64,000 nt of DNA from Solimonas terrae (GCF_011067135.1 NZ_JAAMOW010000005.1:248001-312000); one strand, 5' to 3'; numbered from the stretch's first letter, positions 19,648 through 28,587 are shown. Made by a program: numbers and translations. Notes: generated from the sequence alone by a model not told the origin.

Positions 19648-20484
19648 ATGGTCCTTGAAGATCGCTTCCACCGCGTTGTCATCGATGCCCTTGCCAGGGA
19701 CAAACTGGTGCTGCCGACGCTGCCGGAGATCGCCCTGCACGTGCGTCAGCTCGCGCAGCGCGAAGACGTTTCGGCCGGGGCGCTCGCCGTCGAGTTGCAG
19801 AAAGACGCAGCCTTGTCGGTCCGCCTGATCCGGGTCGCCAACAGTGCCGCGCAGCGCGGCGGGCACCGCGTCGACAACGTCCGCCAGGCCGTGACCCGAT
19901 TGGGCTTCGACTACACCCGGCTGCTGGTTTCCGGCCTTGCGATCGAACAGATGTTCGCGCGCGGCGCGCCGCAGATCGAATCGCGTCTGCGCAAGAGCTG
20001 GCAGCAGAGCGTCGATGTCGCGGCAGCCGCCCAGGTCCTGGCGGCACATTGCACCCTGCTCAATCCGGAGATGGCGATGCTCGCCGGTCTGGTTCATGAC
20101 ATCGGCGTGCTGGCGATCCTGCGGCTCGCCGAATCGCACCAGGCCGTGCTCGATGATCCGGCCGAACTCGACAACGTGCTCGAGGTACTGGCGCCGCGGA
20201 TCGGCTGCATGGTGCTGCAGGCCTGGCACTTCCCGGCGGAACTGGTCGAGGTGCCGCGGCAATGGCGCGTGTTCGGCGAACAGCACGACGGCGCGCCGAC
20301 CTATGCCGACGTCGTCCGGGTTGCCGTGCTGCAGAGTTCGGCGGGCCGGCAGGCGCCTTACGACAAGGTCGATCGTGCCGCGGTGCCGGCCTATCGCAAG
20401 CTCGACGTCAGCCCGGACATCGATGTCCTGCAGATGAAGGGCTACGCCTCCCTGTTCGACGCCGGGCACTCCGCCGCCGCCTGA
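19648..20484 (+). CDS. HDOD-domain signalling protein
   Basis: A 278-residue protein with an HDOD domain, seen in LVLPTLPEIALHVRQL, the ISxDPALS-like QKDAALSVRLIRVANS, AVTRLGFDYTRLLV and LVHDIGVLAIL. HDOD proteins are degenerate HD hydrolases that act as scaffolds in signalling and in regulating type IV pili or motility; catalysis is not expected. It lies 49 bp before ccmA on the same strand, but function gives no reason to place it in cytochrome maturation. Its own promoter is not obvious. pilT and pilU lie 32 kb away, so any link is speculative. Confidence 0.85.
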   Translation: MVLEDRFHRVVIDALARDKLVLPTLPEIALHVRQLAQREDVSAGALAVELQKDAALSVRLIRVANSAAQRGGHRVDNVRQAVTRLGFDYTRLLVSGLAIEQMFARGAPQIESRLRKSWQQSVDVAAAAQVLAAHCTLLNPEMAMLAGLVHDIGVLAILRLAESHQAVLDDPAELDNVLEVLAPRIGCMVLQAWHFPAELVEVPRQWRVFGEQHDGAPTYADVVRVAVLQSSAGRQAPYDKVDRAAVPAYRKLDVSPDIDVLQMKGYASLFDAGHSAAA

Positions 20485-20533
20485 GCGTCGCTGTCCCTTA
20501 CACTGTGCGCCGCCGAATTTCCGGGTTGCGCGC

Positions 20534-21118
20534 GTGCCGCTACTGATTGCCGAACAATTGACCGTGCTGCGCGGTGACCGCGCGCTGCTGCGTGATTTCG
20601 ATCTGCAGCTGGCGCCCGGTGAGCTGCTGCACCTGCGCGGCGCCAACGGTGTCGGCAAGACCTCGCTGCTGGAAACCCTGGCGGGTTTGCGCCGCGCCGG
20701 CGGCGGCCGGCTGCGCTGGGCATCGGACGACGCACTGCCGCACTGGCTCGGGCATCGCAACGGCCTGAACCTGCAGCTCAGCGCCGTCGAGAACCTGCGC
20801 TTCTGGTGCGGCATCAACGGCGTGCCGGCGGCGGGCATCGATGCCGCGCTGGCGCGCATGAAACTGCCACCGCGGGCGCGCCTGCGCAGCTGCCGGCTGC
20901 TGTCGGCGGGGCAGAAGCGGCGCACGGCGTTGGCGCGCCTGCTGTTGCAGCCGCGTGCTGTCTGGCTGCTCGATGAACCGCTGGATGGGCTCGATGTCGA
21001 CGGTCTCGCGCTGTTTGCCGAACTGGTCGGCGAGCACCTGCAAGCCGGCGGGGCGGTGCTGATGACCAGCCACCAGCCGCTGCCGGCACCGCTGTTCGCC
21101 AGCGAGCGGCTGTTGTGA
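20534..21118 (+). CDS. ccmA: Cytochrome c maturation ABC transporter ATPase CcmA
   Basis: A 194-residue ABC ATPase, slightly shorter than E. coli CcmA (about 207). Walker A is GANGVGKTS near residues 36-44, the signature is LSAGQKRR, and Walker B is WLLDEPLDGLD. With CcmB and CcmC it uses ATP to release holo-CcmE for heme delivery in the periplasm. It starts with GTG and overlaps ccmB by 4 bp (GTGA), the first of a chain of coupled junctions through the operon. Confidence 0.94.
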   Translation: MPLLIAEQLTVLRGDRALLRDFDLQLAPGELLHLRGANGVGKTSLLETLAGLRRAGGGRLRWASDDALPHWLGHRNGLNLQLSAVENLRFWCGINGVPAAGIDAALARMKLPPRARLRSCRLLSAGQKRRTALARLLLQPRAVWLLDEPLDGLDVDGLALFAELVGEHLQAGGAVLMTSHQPLPAPLFASERLL

Positions 21119-21780
21119 GTGCGCTCGTCGCCCTGTTCGCGCGCGAGCTGAAGCTGGCCGCGCGTGCGCGCACCGAGTGGCTGATGCCGCCGCTGTTCTT
21201 CGTCATCGTCGTTACCCTGTTCGGGTTCGGCGTGCGGCCGAACGATCCGCAACTCGCGGCCTTCGCGCCGGCGATCCTCTGGGTGGGGGCCCTGCTCGCC
21301 GCATTGCTGAGTCTGGAGCGCCTGTATCGCAGCGACCAGGAAGACGGCACGCTGGAGCAGCTGCTGGTCAGTCCGACCTCGTTGACGTTCGCGGTCTTCA
21401 TCAAGAGCCTTGCGCACTGGCTGCTCAGCGGCCTGCCGCTGGTGCTGCTGGCCGCGCCGCTGGCGGCCATGCTCGGCTTTCCGTCCGCGCTGCTGACGCC
21501 GCTGGTGGTCGGGCTGGCGCTCGGCACGCCGTGCCTGAGCTTCATCGGCGGCTTCGTTGCCGCGCTGACCGTCGGTCTGCCGCGTGGCGGGGCCTTGCTG
21601 CCGGTGCTGGTGTTGCCGCTGATCGTGCCGGTCGTGATCTTCGGGGCCGGTGCGGTGCGTGCCTCGGGGCAGGGCCTCGACGCCAGTGCTCCGCTATACT
21701 TTCTCGCCGCCATTTTGATGTTCACGCTGACCGTTCTGCCGTGGCTTGCCGCCGCCGCATTGCGCAACGCCTTCGAATAG
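21115..21780 (+). CDS. ccmB: Heme exporter subunit CcmB
   Basis: A 221-residue membrane protein with six hydrophobic segments, the usual size for CcmB. The first part SALVALFARELKLAARARTEWLMP and the EDGTLEQLL segment are family-typical. It forms the membrane part of the CcmAB ABC complex. Its GTG start overlaps the ccmA stop. ccmC starts 24 bp downstream. Confidence 0.94.
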   Translation: MSALVALFARELKLAARARTEWLMPPLFFVIVVTLFGFGVRPNDPQLAAFAPAILWVGALLAALLSLERLYRSDQEDGTLEQLLVSPTSLTFAVFIKSLAHWLLSGLPLVLLAAPLAAMLGFPSALLTPLVVGLALGTPCLSFIGGFVAALTVGLPRGGALLPVLVLPLIVPVVIFGAGAVRASGQGLDASAPLYFLAAILMFTLTVLPWLAAAALRNAFE

Positions 21781-21804
21781 CCCCTGGATTTGCCTCTTCG
21801 TCCG

Positions 21805-22566
21805 ATGAACTGGACCTGGTTCCATCGCCTGGCCTCGCCGCCCAGCTTTTTCCGATTCGCCGAGCGCTTCGCGCCCTGGTTCGGTGGGCTGGGTCTGTTG
21901 CTGTTGCTGGTCGCCTGGTACGGCGGGCTGGTGCTGGCGCCGGCCGATTACCAGCAGAAGGACGCCTTCCGCATCATCTACGTGCATGTGCCGGCCGCGG
22001 CGGTGTCGCTGTCGCTGTACATCGCCATGGCGGTCTGCGGTGCGATCACCCTGATCTGGCGCATGAAACTCGCCGAGTGCGTGCTGGTTGCGATCGCGCC
22101 GGTCGGTGCCAGCTTCACGGCGCTGGCCCTGCTGACCGGCATGCTCTGGGGCAAGCCGATGTGGGGCGCTTACTGGGTCTGGGATGCGCGGCTGACGGCC
22201 GAACTGGTGCTGCTGTTCCTGTATCTCGGCGTGGTCGGCCTGAACGGTGCATTCGACGATCCGCGCACGGCGGCACGTGCCTGCGGGCTGCTGGCGATCG
22301 TCGGCGCCGTCAACGTGCCGATCGTGCACTACTCGGTAGTCTGGTGGAACAGCCTGCACCAGGGTTCGACGATCCTGAAGTTCGGCAAGCCCAACATCAG
22401 CGCGAGCATGGCCTGGCCGCTGTATGCGGGGCTGCTCGGCACTTATCTGTGGTGCGGCTACGCGGTACTGCGCCGCGCCCAGAACGAACTGCTGCTGCGC
22501 GAACGCGGTACGCGCTGGGTTCGTGAAATGGGCACGGAACTCGCGGGGACAGCCGATGTCTGCTGA
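21805..22566 (+). CDS. ccmC: Heme chaperone-loading protein CcmC
   Basis: A 253-residue HemeHandling (WWD) family membrane protein with six helices. The periplasmic Trp-rich segment WGAYWVWDARLT and the conserved His in WWNSLHQGS are seen. CcmC attaches heme covalently to the CcmE histidine. A TTG start at 21790 is possible, but the ATG at 21805 gives the normal N-terminus (MNWTWFHRLASPP). It overlaps ccmD by 11 bp. Confidence 0.95.
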   Translation: MNWTWFHRLASPPSFFRFAERFAPWFGGLGLLLLLVAWYGGLVLAPADYQQKDAFRIIYVHVPAAAVSLSLYIAMAVCGAITLIWRMKLAECVLVAIAPVGASFTALALLTGMLWGKPMWGAYWVWDARLTAELVLLFLYLGVVGLNGAFDDPRTAARACGLLAIVGAVNVPIVHYSVVWWNSLHQGSTILKFGKPNISASMAWPLYAGLLGTYLWCGYAVLRRAQNELLLRERGTRWVREMGTELAGTADVC

Positions 22567-22705
22567 GTTCTGGGAAATGGGCGGCTACGCGGTTTATGTC
22601 TGGGGCAGTTTCGCTGCCGCCCTGATCATCTACGTGTGGAACGTCGTCGCACCGCGACGGCGTCGTCGCGCCATTCTCGGCAGCCTGCTCGAGACCGACG
22701 AATGA
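22556..22705 (+). CDS. ccmD: Heme exporter small membrane protein CcmD
   Basis: A 49-residue protein with one transmembrane helix (YAVYVWGSFAAALIIYVWNV) and a basic cytoplasmic end (APRRRRRAI), the standard CcmD pattern. It holds CcmE in the CcmABCD complex. The ATG at 22556 lies inside the ccmC 3' end; the frame also stays open upstream, but that part is not protein-like. Its stop overlaps an ATG (ATGA) that begins a 21-codon ORF. Confidence 0.9.
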   Translation: MSAEFWEMGGYAVYVWGSFAAALIIYVWNVVAPRRRRRAILGSLLETDE

Positions 22706-22767
22706 GCGGCGATCCCTGCGGCAATGACGCGTGCGCAAGCTGCCGGGTGCAGCAGGTCCTGAAATGA
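22702..22767 (+). CDS. Putative 21-residue cysteine-rich micro-ORF between ccmD and ccmE
   Basis: An ORF of 21 codons starts in ATGA overlap with the ccmD stop and ends in a TGATG overlap with the ccmE starts. The peptide, MSGDPCGNDACASCRVQQVL plus a final Lys, has three Cys (C6, C11, C14), including a CxxC pair. It fills exactly the 58-bp gap that would otherwise separate ccmD and ccmE. It could be a real coupled peptide or only a spacer keeping ribosomes moving. I do not recognise it. Confidence 0.4.
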   Translation: MSGDPCGNDACASCRVQQVLK

Positions 22768-23366
22768 TGTCGAAACGACAGAAACGCATGGCCGCGGTCG
22801 CGGCACTGGTGGTCGGCCTTGCGCTGACCGCGGTGTTCGGCTTCACCGCGTTCCGCAAGAACATGATGTATTTCTACACGCCGACCGACATCCTCGATCA
22901 TCAGGTTGCCGACGACGCGCGCCTGCGTCTCGGCGGACTGGTGATGGTCGGCAGCGTCAAGCGCGGTGATGGCCTGCAGGTCGACTTCACGCTCTCCGAC
23001 TGCGAAAAATCGCTGCCGGTGCGCTATGACGGCATCCTGCCCGACCTGTTCAAGGAAGGGCAGGGCATCGTCGCCACCGGGACGATGCAGAACGGGGTGT
23101 TCGTCGCCGACGAGGTGCTTGCCAAGCACGACGAGAACTACATGCCGCCGGAACTCGCGAAATCGCTGAAGACCGCCGACGGCAAGCATTCCTGCGCGCC
23201 CTTCAAATCCGCGACGGGCGTGAGCCCGGCGCCACGGTCGCAGGCCGTGTCTTCGTCTTCGGCCCCTCGCTCCGCGCTGCGGGCACGGGAGGGAACCGTT
23301 GGTCGCGCCGACGGCGATGTGAAGGGTGGCGTGATCGTGGGCCGCGACGCGGTCGTGCCGTCATGA
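22764..23366 (+). CDS. ccmE: Periplasmic heme chaperone CcmE
   Basis: A 200-residue membrane-anchored OB-fold chaperone. After the N-terminal anchor, the heme-binding histidine is H122 in AKHDENYMPPE, matching the classical HxxxY-type CcmE. It carries heme from CcmC to CcmF/H. Usual length is 150-165 residues; here a tail of about 45 residues rich in Ser, Arg, Gly and Val follows, whose DNA looks like an inserted GC-rich hairpin element. A second ATG at 22767 is equally possible. It overlaps ccmF by 4 bp (ATGA). Confidence 0.94.
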   Translation: MMSKRQKRMAAVAALVVGLALTAVFGFTAFRKNMMYFYTPTDILDHQVADDARLRLGGLVMVGSVKRGDGLQVDFTLSDCEKSLPVRYDGILPDLFKEGQGIVATGTMQNGVFVADEVLAKHDENYMPPELAKSLKTADGKHSCAPFKSATGVSPAPRSQAVSSSSAPRSALRAREGTVGRADGDVKGGVIVGRDAVVPS

Positions 23367-25345
23367 TTCCGGAGCTTGGACACTTCGCGCTGATCGCGGC
23401 GCTGTTCGTCGCGGTCCTGCAGGCGCTGGTGCCGGCTTACGGCGTCTGGCGGCGGGACCGGCGCCTGATGGCGGTCGCCAGTTCCTCGGCGCAGACCCAG
23501 TTCCTGCTGATTCTGTTCGCGTACGGCTGCCTGACCTGGGCCTTCGTCACCCGCGACTGGTCGGTCGCCTACGTCGCCGCCAACAGCGAAGCGAGCCTGC
23601 CGCTGATGTATCGGCTGACCGCGGTGTGGGGTGCGCATGAAGGCTCGATGCTGCTGTGGATGCTGATGCTGACCGGCTGGAGCGCGGCGGTGTCGGTATT
23701 CAATCGGCGTCTGCCGGTCGATCTGACGGCGACCGCGCTGGCCGTGCTCGGGGCGCTGGCGGTCGGCTTCCTGTTGTTCATCCTGCTGACCTCGAACCCG
23801 TTCACGCTGAACTTCCCGGTGCCCGACAACGGTCGCGATCTCAATCCCTTGCTGCAGGACCCGGGCTTCGTGATCCATCCACCCATGCTCTACATGGGCT
23901 ATGTCGGCTTCTCGGTGGCATTCGCGTTCGCGATCGCGGCGCTGATCTCGGGACGGCTCGACGCCGCCTGGGCGCGCTGGACGCGACCGTGGACGACAAC
24001 CGCCTGGCTGTTCCTGACGATCGGCATCACGCTCGGTTCGTGGTGGGCCTACAACGAACTCGGCTGGGGCGGCTGGTGGTTCTGGGATCCGGTCGAGAAC
24101 GCCTCGTTCATGCCCTGGCTGGTCGGTACTGCACTGATCCACTCGCTGGCGGTCACCGAAAAGCGCGGCCAGCTCAAGGCCTGGACCGTGCTGCTGGCCA
24201 TCCTCGCGTTCGCGCTGTCGCTGCTCGGCACATTCCTCGTGCGCTCCGGCATCCTGGTGTCGGTGCATGCGTTCGCCACCGATCCGGCGCGCGGCATTTT
24301 CATCCTGACGTTCCTCGCGATCGTGCTTGGCATCGCGTTCACGCTGTATGCCTGGCGCGCGCCGAAGTTCGTCTCGGAAGCCGATTTCGAACTGTTCTCG
24401 CGCGAAGGCCTGCTGCTGCTCAACAATGTCTTCCTGGTGTCGGCGGCGGCCGCGGTGCTGCTGGGCACGCTCTACCCGCTGGTGATCGAAGCGCTTGATC
24501 TGGGCAAGGTCTCGGTCGGTCCGCCGTACTTCAATTCGATCTTCCTGCCGCTGACGATTCCGCTCGCCGTGCTGATCGGCTTCGCGTCGGCGGTCGGCTG
24601 GAAGCGCGCACGCGCGGCCGACGTGTTCAAGCGGCTGCGTGTACCGGCGGCGATCGCGGTGCTGGCCGGCTGCACGCTGCCGTGGCTGCTCGGACACAGG
24701 ACGCTGCTGGCGGCGATCGGCGGCGGTGCATTGGCGGTCTGGGTCATCGTCAGCTCTCTGCATGAAATCGTCCGCCGCGTGCGTGCCAAGCGCGACCGCC
24801 TGGCCGGCATCACGCAGATTCCGCGTGCGGTCTGGGGCATGACGCTGGCGCATTGCGGGCTCGGCGTCTGGGTGCTCGGCATTACCTTCACGAGCCTGTA
24901 CAGCATCGAGCAGAATGTCCGCCTCGGTCCGGGCGAATCGGCGACGCTGGCCGGCTATACCTTCGCGCTGAAAGGCGTCGAACCGCGACAGGGTCCGAAC
25001 TATCGCGCCGATCACGGCGATGTCGAAGTCGAGTATCAGGGGCGTGTGATCGCACAACTGGCGCCGGAAAAGCGTCTGTACGATGCCAGCGGCCAGATCA
25101 TGACCGAGTCGGCCGTCGACCATACGCCGCTGCGCGATCTGTATGTCGCGCTCGGCGAGCCGATCGACCGCAACAACGCCAACGGCGACTGGGCCGTGCG
25201 TCTGTACTACAAGCCGATGATGCGGCTGGTCTGGGGTGGCGGCGTGCTGATGGCGCTCGGCGGCCTGCTGGCCGCGACCGATCGTCGTTACCGGCTCGCG
25301 CGCGCCGCCGAGCGAGCGGCGCTGAGCAGCGAGGTCGCGGCCTGA
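23363..25345 (+). CDS. ccmF: Cytochrome c heme lyase subunit CcmF
   Basis: A 660-residue polytopic membrane protein, normal for CcmF. It carries the WWD motif in GWGGWWFWDPVENASFMPWL and the AHEGSMLLWMLMLTGWS segment. With CcmH and CcmI it ligates heme to the CxxCH thiols of apocytochrome c in the periplasm. Start and stop both overlap neighbouring genes (ATGA with ccmE, TGATG with ccmG). Confidence 0.97.
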   Translation: MIPELGHFALIAALFVAVLQALVPAYGVWRRDRRLMAVASSSAQTQFLLILFAYGCLTWAFVTRDWSVAYVAANSEASLPLMYRLTAVWGAHEGSMLLWMLMLTGWSAAVSVFNRRLPVDLTATALAVLGALAVGFLLFILLTSNPFTLNFPVPDNGRDLNPLLQDPGFVIHPPMLYMGYVGFSVAFAFAIAALISGRLDAAWARWTRPWTTTAWLFLTIGITLGSWWAYNELGWGGWWFWDPVENASFMPWLVGTALIHSLAVTEKRGQLKAWTVLLAILAFALSLLGTFLVRSGILVSVHAFATDPARGIFILTFLAIVLGIAFTLYAWRAPKFVSEADFELFSREGLLLLNNVFLVSAAAAVLLGTLYPLVIEALDLGKVSVGPPYFNSIFLPLTIPLAVLIGFASAVGWKRARAADVFKRLRVPAAIAVLAGCTLPWLLGHRTLLAAIGGGALAVWVIVSSLHEIVRRVRAKRDRLAGITQIPRAVWGMTLAHCGLGVWVLGITFTSLYSIEQNVRLGPGESATLAGYTFALKGVEPRQGPNYRADHGDVEVEYQGRVIAQLAPEKRLYDASGQIMTESAVDHTPLRDLYVALGEPIDRNNANGDWAVRLYYKPMMRLVWGGGVLMALGGLLAATDRRYRLARAAERAALSSEVAA

Positions 25346-25866
25346 TGCGTCTGCGCTATCTGCTGCCGGCGGCAGCGCTGGTCGGGCTGGTCGTGCTGTT
25401 CGCGGCCGGCCTGCATCACGATCCGCACGAGGTGCCGAGTCCGCTGATCGGCAAGCCGGCACCGGCGTTCTCGCTCGGCCTGCTCGGTGAGCCGGCAAAG
25501 CGCTACACCGCCGACGACCTGAAGGGTCGGCCGGTGCTCGTCAATTTCTTTGCCAGCTGGTGCGCGGCCTGCGAGGTCGAGCAGGACTACCTGATGCAGC
25601 TCGCCGCGCAGGGTGTCGAGATCGTCGGCGTCGACTACAAGGACAGCGACGAGGATGCCAGCCGCTGGCTGGCACGGCACGGCAATCCCTATCGCAGCGT
25701 GATCACCGATCCGCAGGGTGCGGCCGGGCTGGACTGGGGCGTCTACGGGGCGCCGGAAACCTTCGTGCTGAATGCGGCCGGCACCATCGTCTACAAGCAG
25801 ATCGGGCCGCTCGACGACGCCGTCTGGCGCACCCGCATCGCGCCGCTGATGGAGCGCGGTTCGTGA
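25345..25866 (+). CDS. ccmG: Thiol:disulfide oxidoreductase CcmG/DsbE
   Basis: A 173-residue membrane-anchored thioredoxin-like protein. An N-terminal signal anchor (LLPAAALVGLVVLFAAGL) is followed by the active site FFASWCAACEVE with cysteines C73 and C76; the AA dipeptide between them differs from the WCPTC of E. coli. APETFVLNAAGTIVYKQIGP is the cis-Pro region. It reduces apocytochrome and CcmH disulfides. It overlaps ccmF by 1 bp and ccmH by 4 bp. Confidence 0.95.
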   Translation: MRLRYLLPAAALVGLVVLFAAGLHHDPHEVPSPLIGKPAPAFSLGLLGEPAKRYTADDLKGRPVLVNFFASWCAACEVEQDYLMQLAAQGVEIVGVDYKDSDEDASRWLARHGNPYRSVITDPQGAAGLDWGVYGAPETFVLNAAGTIVYKQIGPLDDAVWRTRIAPLMERGS

Positions 25867-26381
25867 GCGTCGGCCTGCGGCGGGGTTTGCGGCTGCTGCT
25901 GGCGATGCTGCTGCTGGCGCCGGCCGTCGTGCGTGCGCAGGATCGCGCGCCGCCGCCGGACCCGGCACATCTGACGGCGGACGAACAGCAGCGCTACGAC
26001 AGCCTGATCCACGAGTTGCGCTGTCTGGTCTGCCAGAACGAGACCATCGGCGACTCGCAGGCGCCACTAGCCGCCGACTTGCGCAATCAGGTGCATGCAC
26101 AGCTTGCCGCCGGCAGGAGCGATGTCGAGATCAAGCGTTATCTGACCGATCGCTACGGTGATTTCGTGCTGTACCGACCGCCGTTCAAGGCCAAGACTTG
26201 GCTGCTGTGGGCCGGTCCGTTCCTGGTCCTGCTGATCGCGTTGGTCGTGGCGCTGCGCTATGCCCGCGCCCGGCGGCACCACGAGACGCCGGTGCTGGTC
26301 GACAACGAAGCCTTGCTGCGCCTGATTGGCAGCGAACGGCAAAGCGAATCCGAAGACCGACCGCAAGGACCGCCGGCATGA
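25863..26381 (+). CDS. ccmH: Cytochrome c maturation thioredoxin-like protein CcmH
   Basis: A 172-residue protein with a cleavable signal peptide (LLLAMLLLAPAVVRAQD), the conserved LRCLVCQNETIGDSQAP motif holding C54 and C57, and a C-terminal membrane helix. It corresponds to the N-terminal half of E. coli CcmH; the CcmI part is a separate gene downstream. It holds apocytochrome thiols reduced for CcmF. GTG start, in GTGA overlap with the ccmG stop. Confidence 0.95.
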   Translation: MSVGLRRGLRLLLAMLLLAPAVVRAQDRAPPPDPAHLTADEQQRYDSLIHELRCLVCQNETIGDSQAPLAADLRNQVHAQLAAGRSDVEIKRYLTDRYGDFVLYRPPFKAKTWLLWAGPFLVLLIALVVALRYARARRHHETPVLVDNEALLRLIGSERQSESEDRPQGPPA

Positions 26382-27625
26382 TCCTGGGGCTGTGGATGGC
26401 ACTGGTGCTCGTGCTCGCCGGACTCTGGCTGACGCGTCCCTTGTGGCGCCGTGCGGCGCCGCGCACGCAGGCGCGCAAGCGCGCCAACGTCGTGGCCTAC
26501 CAGACGCGGGTCGCCGAGATCGAGGCCGATCTGGCGGCTGCGGTGCTCGATGTCGAATCGGCCAGGCAGCTGCGCGACGAAGCGGGCGCGCGCCTGCTGC
26601 ATGACGCCGACACCGTCGCCGCCGTCGATGCCGCCGCCGCTGCGCCACCGCGTCATCTGCGCTGGACGCTGGCGGTGATCGTGCTGCTGGCACTTGCCAG
26701 CGGACTGTTCTACTGGCGCAGCGATTCCTGGCGCACGCGGGATCTGATCGCGCTCGCGCAGAGCGATCCGGCAGCCGCGCAGCGGCAGATGATCGACGGC
26801 ATGGTCGCCAAACTGGAAACGCATCTGCACGCCGAACCGGCCGACGCCGAGGGCTGGGCCATGCTGGGCCGTTCGTATGTCGTGCTGCAGCGCTTTGCTG
26901 ACGCGGCCAAGGCTTATGCGCGCGCCAATGCCCTGACCGTCGAGCAACCGCATGCCGACTGGCTGGTCGCCGCCGGTGCCTCGCTGGGCATGGCCAGCGA
27001 CGGGCACGATCTGAAGCCGGGACGAGCGCTGTTCGAACAGGCGCTGACACTGGAGCCGGGCAATGCCGAGGCGCTTTGGTACGGCGGCCTCGCCGCCCTG
27101 CAGAGTGGCGACTACGGCGCTGCCTATGCCGAGTGGCTGAAGCTGCGCGGCCAGGATCTGCCGGACGACATTCGCGAGGTGCTGGAGCAGCATCTGCCGG
27201 AATTGGCCGCCAAGGCTGGCCAGACCCTGCCGCCGGCGACGGCATTGGCTGCCGCTGCGCCGGCCGCCGCGGCCAACGGCGTCAGCCTGATCGTCCATGT
27301 CCGCATCAGTGATGCGCTGAAGGCGCAGATCAAGCCAGGCATGACCCTGCTGGTGTTTGCCAAGGCCGCGACTGGCCCGCCGATGCCGCTGGCCGTGCAG
27401 CGCATCGACACGCCGACGCTGCCGTTGACGGTGACGCTCGATGACAGCGAAGCGATGATGCCGGCGATGAAGATGTCCGGCTTCGCGAATTGGGTGATCA
27501 CGGCCCGTTTGACGGCCAGCGGTGGCGCGCAGGCGCTGTCGGGCGACCTCGAAGGCAGCCATCCTGTCGCCCGCGCCGATGCCGGCCAGCCGCTCGATCT
27601 GGTGATCGATCGGCAGCTGCCCTGA
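26378..27625 (+). CDS. ccmI: Apocytochrome c chaperone CcmI
   Basis: A 415-residue protein with two membrane helices at its N-terminal part (residues 1-20 and about 90-108), then a TPR region (AEGWAMLGRSYVVLQRFADAAKAY and repeats) and a C-terminal domain ending SGDLEGSHPVARADAGQPLDL. CcmI binds apocytochrome C-termini and presents them to CcmFH. It is the last ccm gene, coupled to ccmH by ATGA. No terminator is evident before the next gene 67 bp away. Confidence 0.92.
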   Translation: MILGLWMALVLVLAGLWLTRPLWRRAAPRTQARKRANVVAYQTRVAEIEADLAAAVLDVESARQLRDEAGARLLHDADTVAAVDAAAAAPPRHLRWTLAVIVLLALASGLFYWRSDSWRTRDLIALAQSDPAAAQRQMIDGMVAKLETHLHAEPADAEGWAMLGRSYVVLQRFADAAKAYARANALTVEQPHADWLVAAGASLGMASDGHDLKPGRALFEQALTLEPGNAEALWYGGLAALQSGDYGAAYAEWLKLRGQDLPDDIREVLEQHLPELAAKAGQTLPPATALAAAAPAAAANGVSLIVHVRISDALKAQIKPGMTLLVFAKAATGPPMPLAVQRIDTPTLPLTVTLDDSEAMMPAMKMSGFANWVITARLTASGGAQALSGDLEGSHPVARADAGQPLDLVIDRQLP

Positions 27626-27692
27626 TCCGATACGTCAGCCGCAGTTCACCGCATGTGCGCGACCATCGACTCCATCTGAACCAGGGACCCTG

Positions 27693-28562
27693 ATGAACAC
27701 CACGCTCGCCCGCATGCCTTCCGCCGAAGGCCTGTACCTGAAAGCCGCGACCACGATCCTGCGCAAGCCGAAAGGCAAGCCGAAGCTGCCGCAGCTCGGC
27801 ATCGAGGTGAAAAATGTGCGCGTCTCCGGCGAGCAGCTGGCCGAGTACCGCAAGGTCTGCGGTTTCGCCGACAGCCATCATCTGCCGATCACCTTCCCGC
27901 ACGTGATGGCGGCGGCGCTGCACCTGCAGCTGATGACCGATCCGAAATTTCCGCTGCCGCTGCTCGGCCTCGTGCATGTGCGCAACCACATCCGTCAGCA
28001 GCGTGGCCTGGGCAGTGGCGAGAGCTATGACTTCGATGTGCGGCTCGGCGACGCACGCGAGGTCCGGCAGGGTCTGGAATTCGACATCAACACCAGCGTC
28101 ACCGTCGACGGCGAGGAAGTCTGGAGCGAGGTGATGACGACCCTGTTCCGCATGCCGGCGCCGAAGCAGGGCGCGCGGCCGGCGCCGCAGGCGGCAGTTG
28201 CGAGCCTGTCCGACTACATCGCGGTCAGCGCGTCCGCCGATACCGGCCGGCGTTACGCGAAGGTCGGCAAGGATTTCAACCCCATCCACCTTGCGCCGTT
28301 CACCGCCCGGCTGTTCGGCTTCAAGCGCCACATCGCGCATGGCATGTGGTCGGCGGCGTACTGCGCGGCGCTGCTGGCGGATCGTATCGAAGGCGAACCG
28401 GCCGTGCTCGACGTGCAGTTCCGCCAGCCGCTGTTCCTGCCGGGCAGGGCGGCGCTGAAGTTCGATCACGGTGCCGGTGCCGGAACCAAAGGCAGGGGCA
28501 TCGATTTCGCCTTGCTGGCGAGCCGCAGCGACAAGGTCCATTTGACCGGCGTGCTGCGCTAA
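27693..28562 (+). CDS. MaoC-like hot-dog dehydratase
   Basis: A 289-residue protein with a C-terminal MaoC-type hydratase signature: GKDFNPIHLAPFTARLFGFKRHIAHGM around residues 193-220, with the catalytic Asp position occupied by the DFN segment and the His by NPIH. The N-terminal half looks like a second, degenerate hot-dog fold, as in FAS-type and 2-enoyl-CoA hydratase-2 proteins. Its likely role is hydration or dehydration of acyl-CoA or acyl-ACP. It lies between the ccm operon and galU without clear functional ties; its stop is 25 bp before galU. Confidence 0.8.
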   Translation: MNTTLARMPSAEGLYLKAATTILRKPKGKPKLPQLGIEVKNVRVSGEQLAEYRKVCGFADSHHLPITFPHVMAAALHLQLMTDPKFPLPLLGLVHVRNHIRQQRGLGSGESYDFDVRLGDAREVRQGLEFDINTSVTVDGEEVWSEVMTTLFRMPAPKQGARPAPQAAVASLSDYIAVSASADTGRRYAKVGKDFNPIHLAPFTARLFGFKRHIAHGMWSAAYCAALLADRIEGEPAVLDVQFRQPLFLPGRAALKFDHGAGAGTKGRGIDFALLASRSDKVHLTGVLR

Positions 28563-28587
28563 AATCGCCGCCCTGAAAGGAGATTTC

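Noticed and set aside
20485-20533. HDOD gene as a ccm operon member
   Set aside because: Same strand and close, but it lacks the overlap coupling seen at most ccm gene junctions and has no known role in cytochrome maturation.
23138-25498. 786-codon minus-strand frame opposite ccmE-ccmF
   Set aside because: Arg/Gln/His-rich antisense of ccmF with no recognisable motif.
28542-28565. galU promoter TTGACC/TAAAAT
   Set aside because: The hexamers are good but only 12 bp apart, too close for sigma-70.
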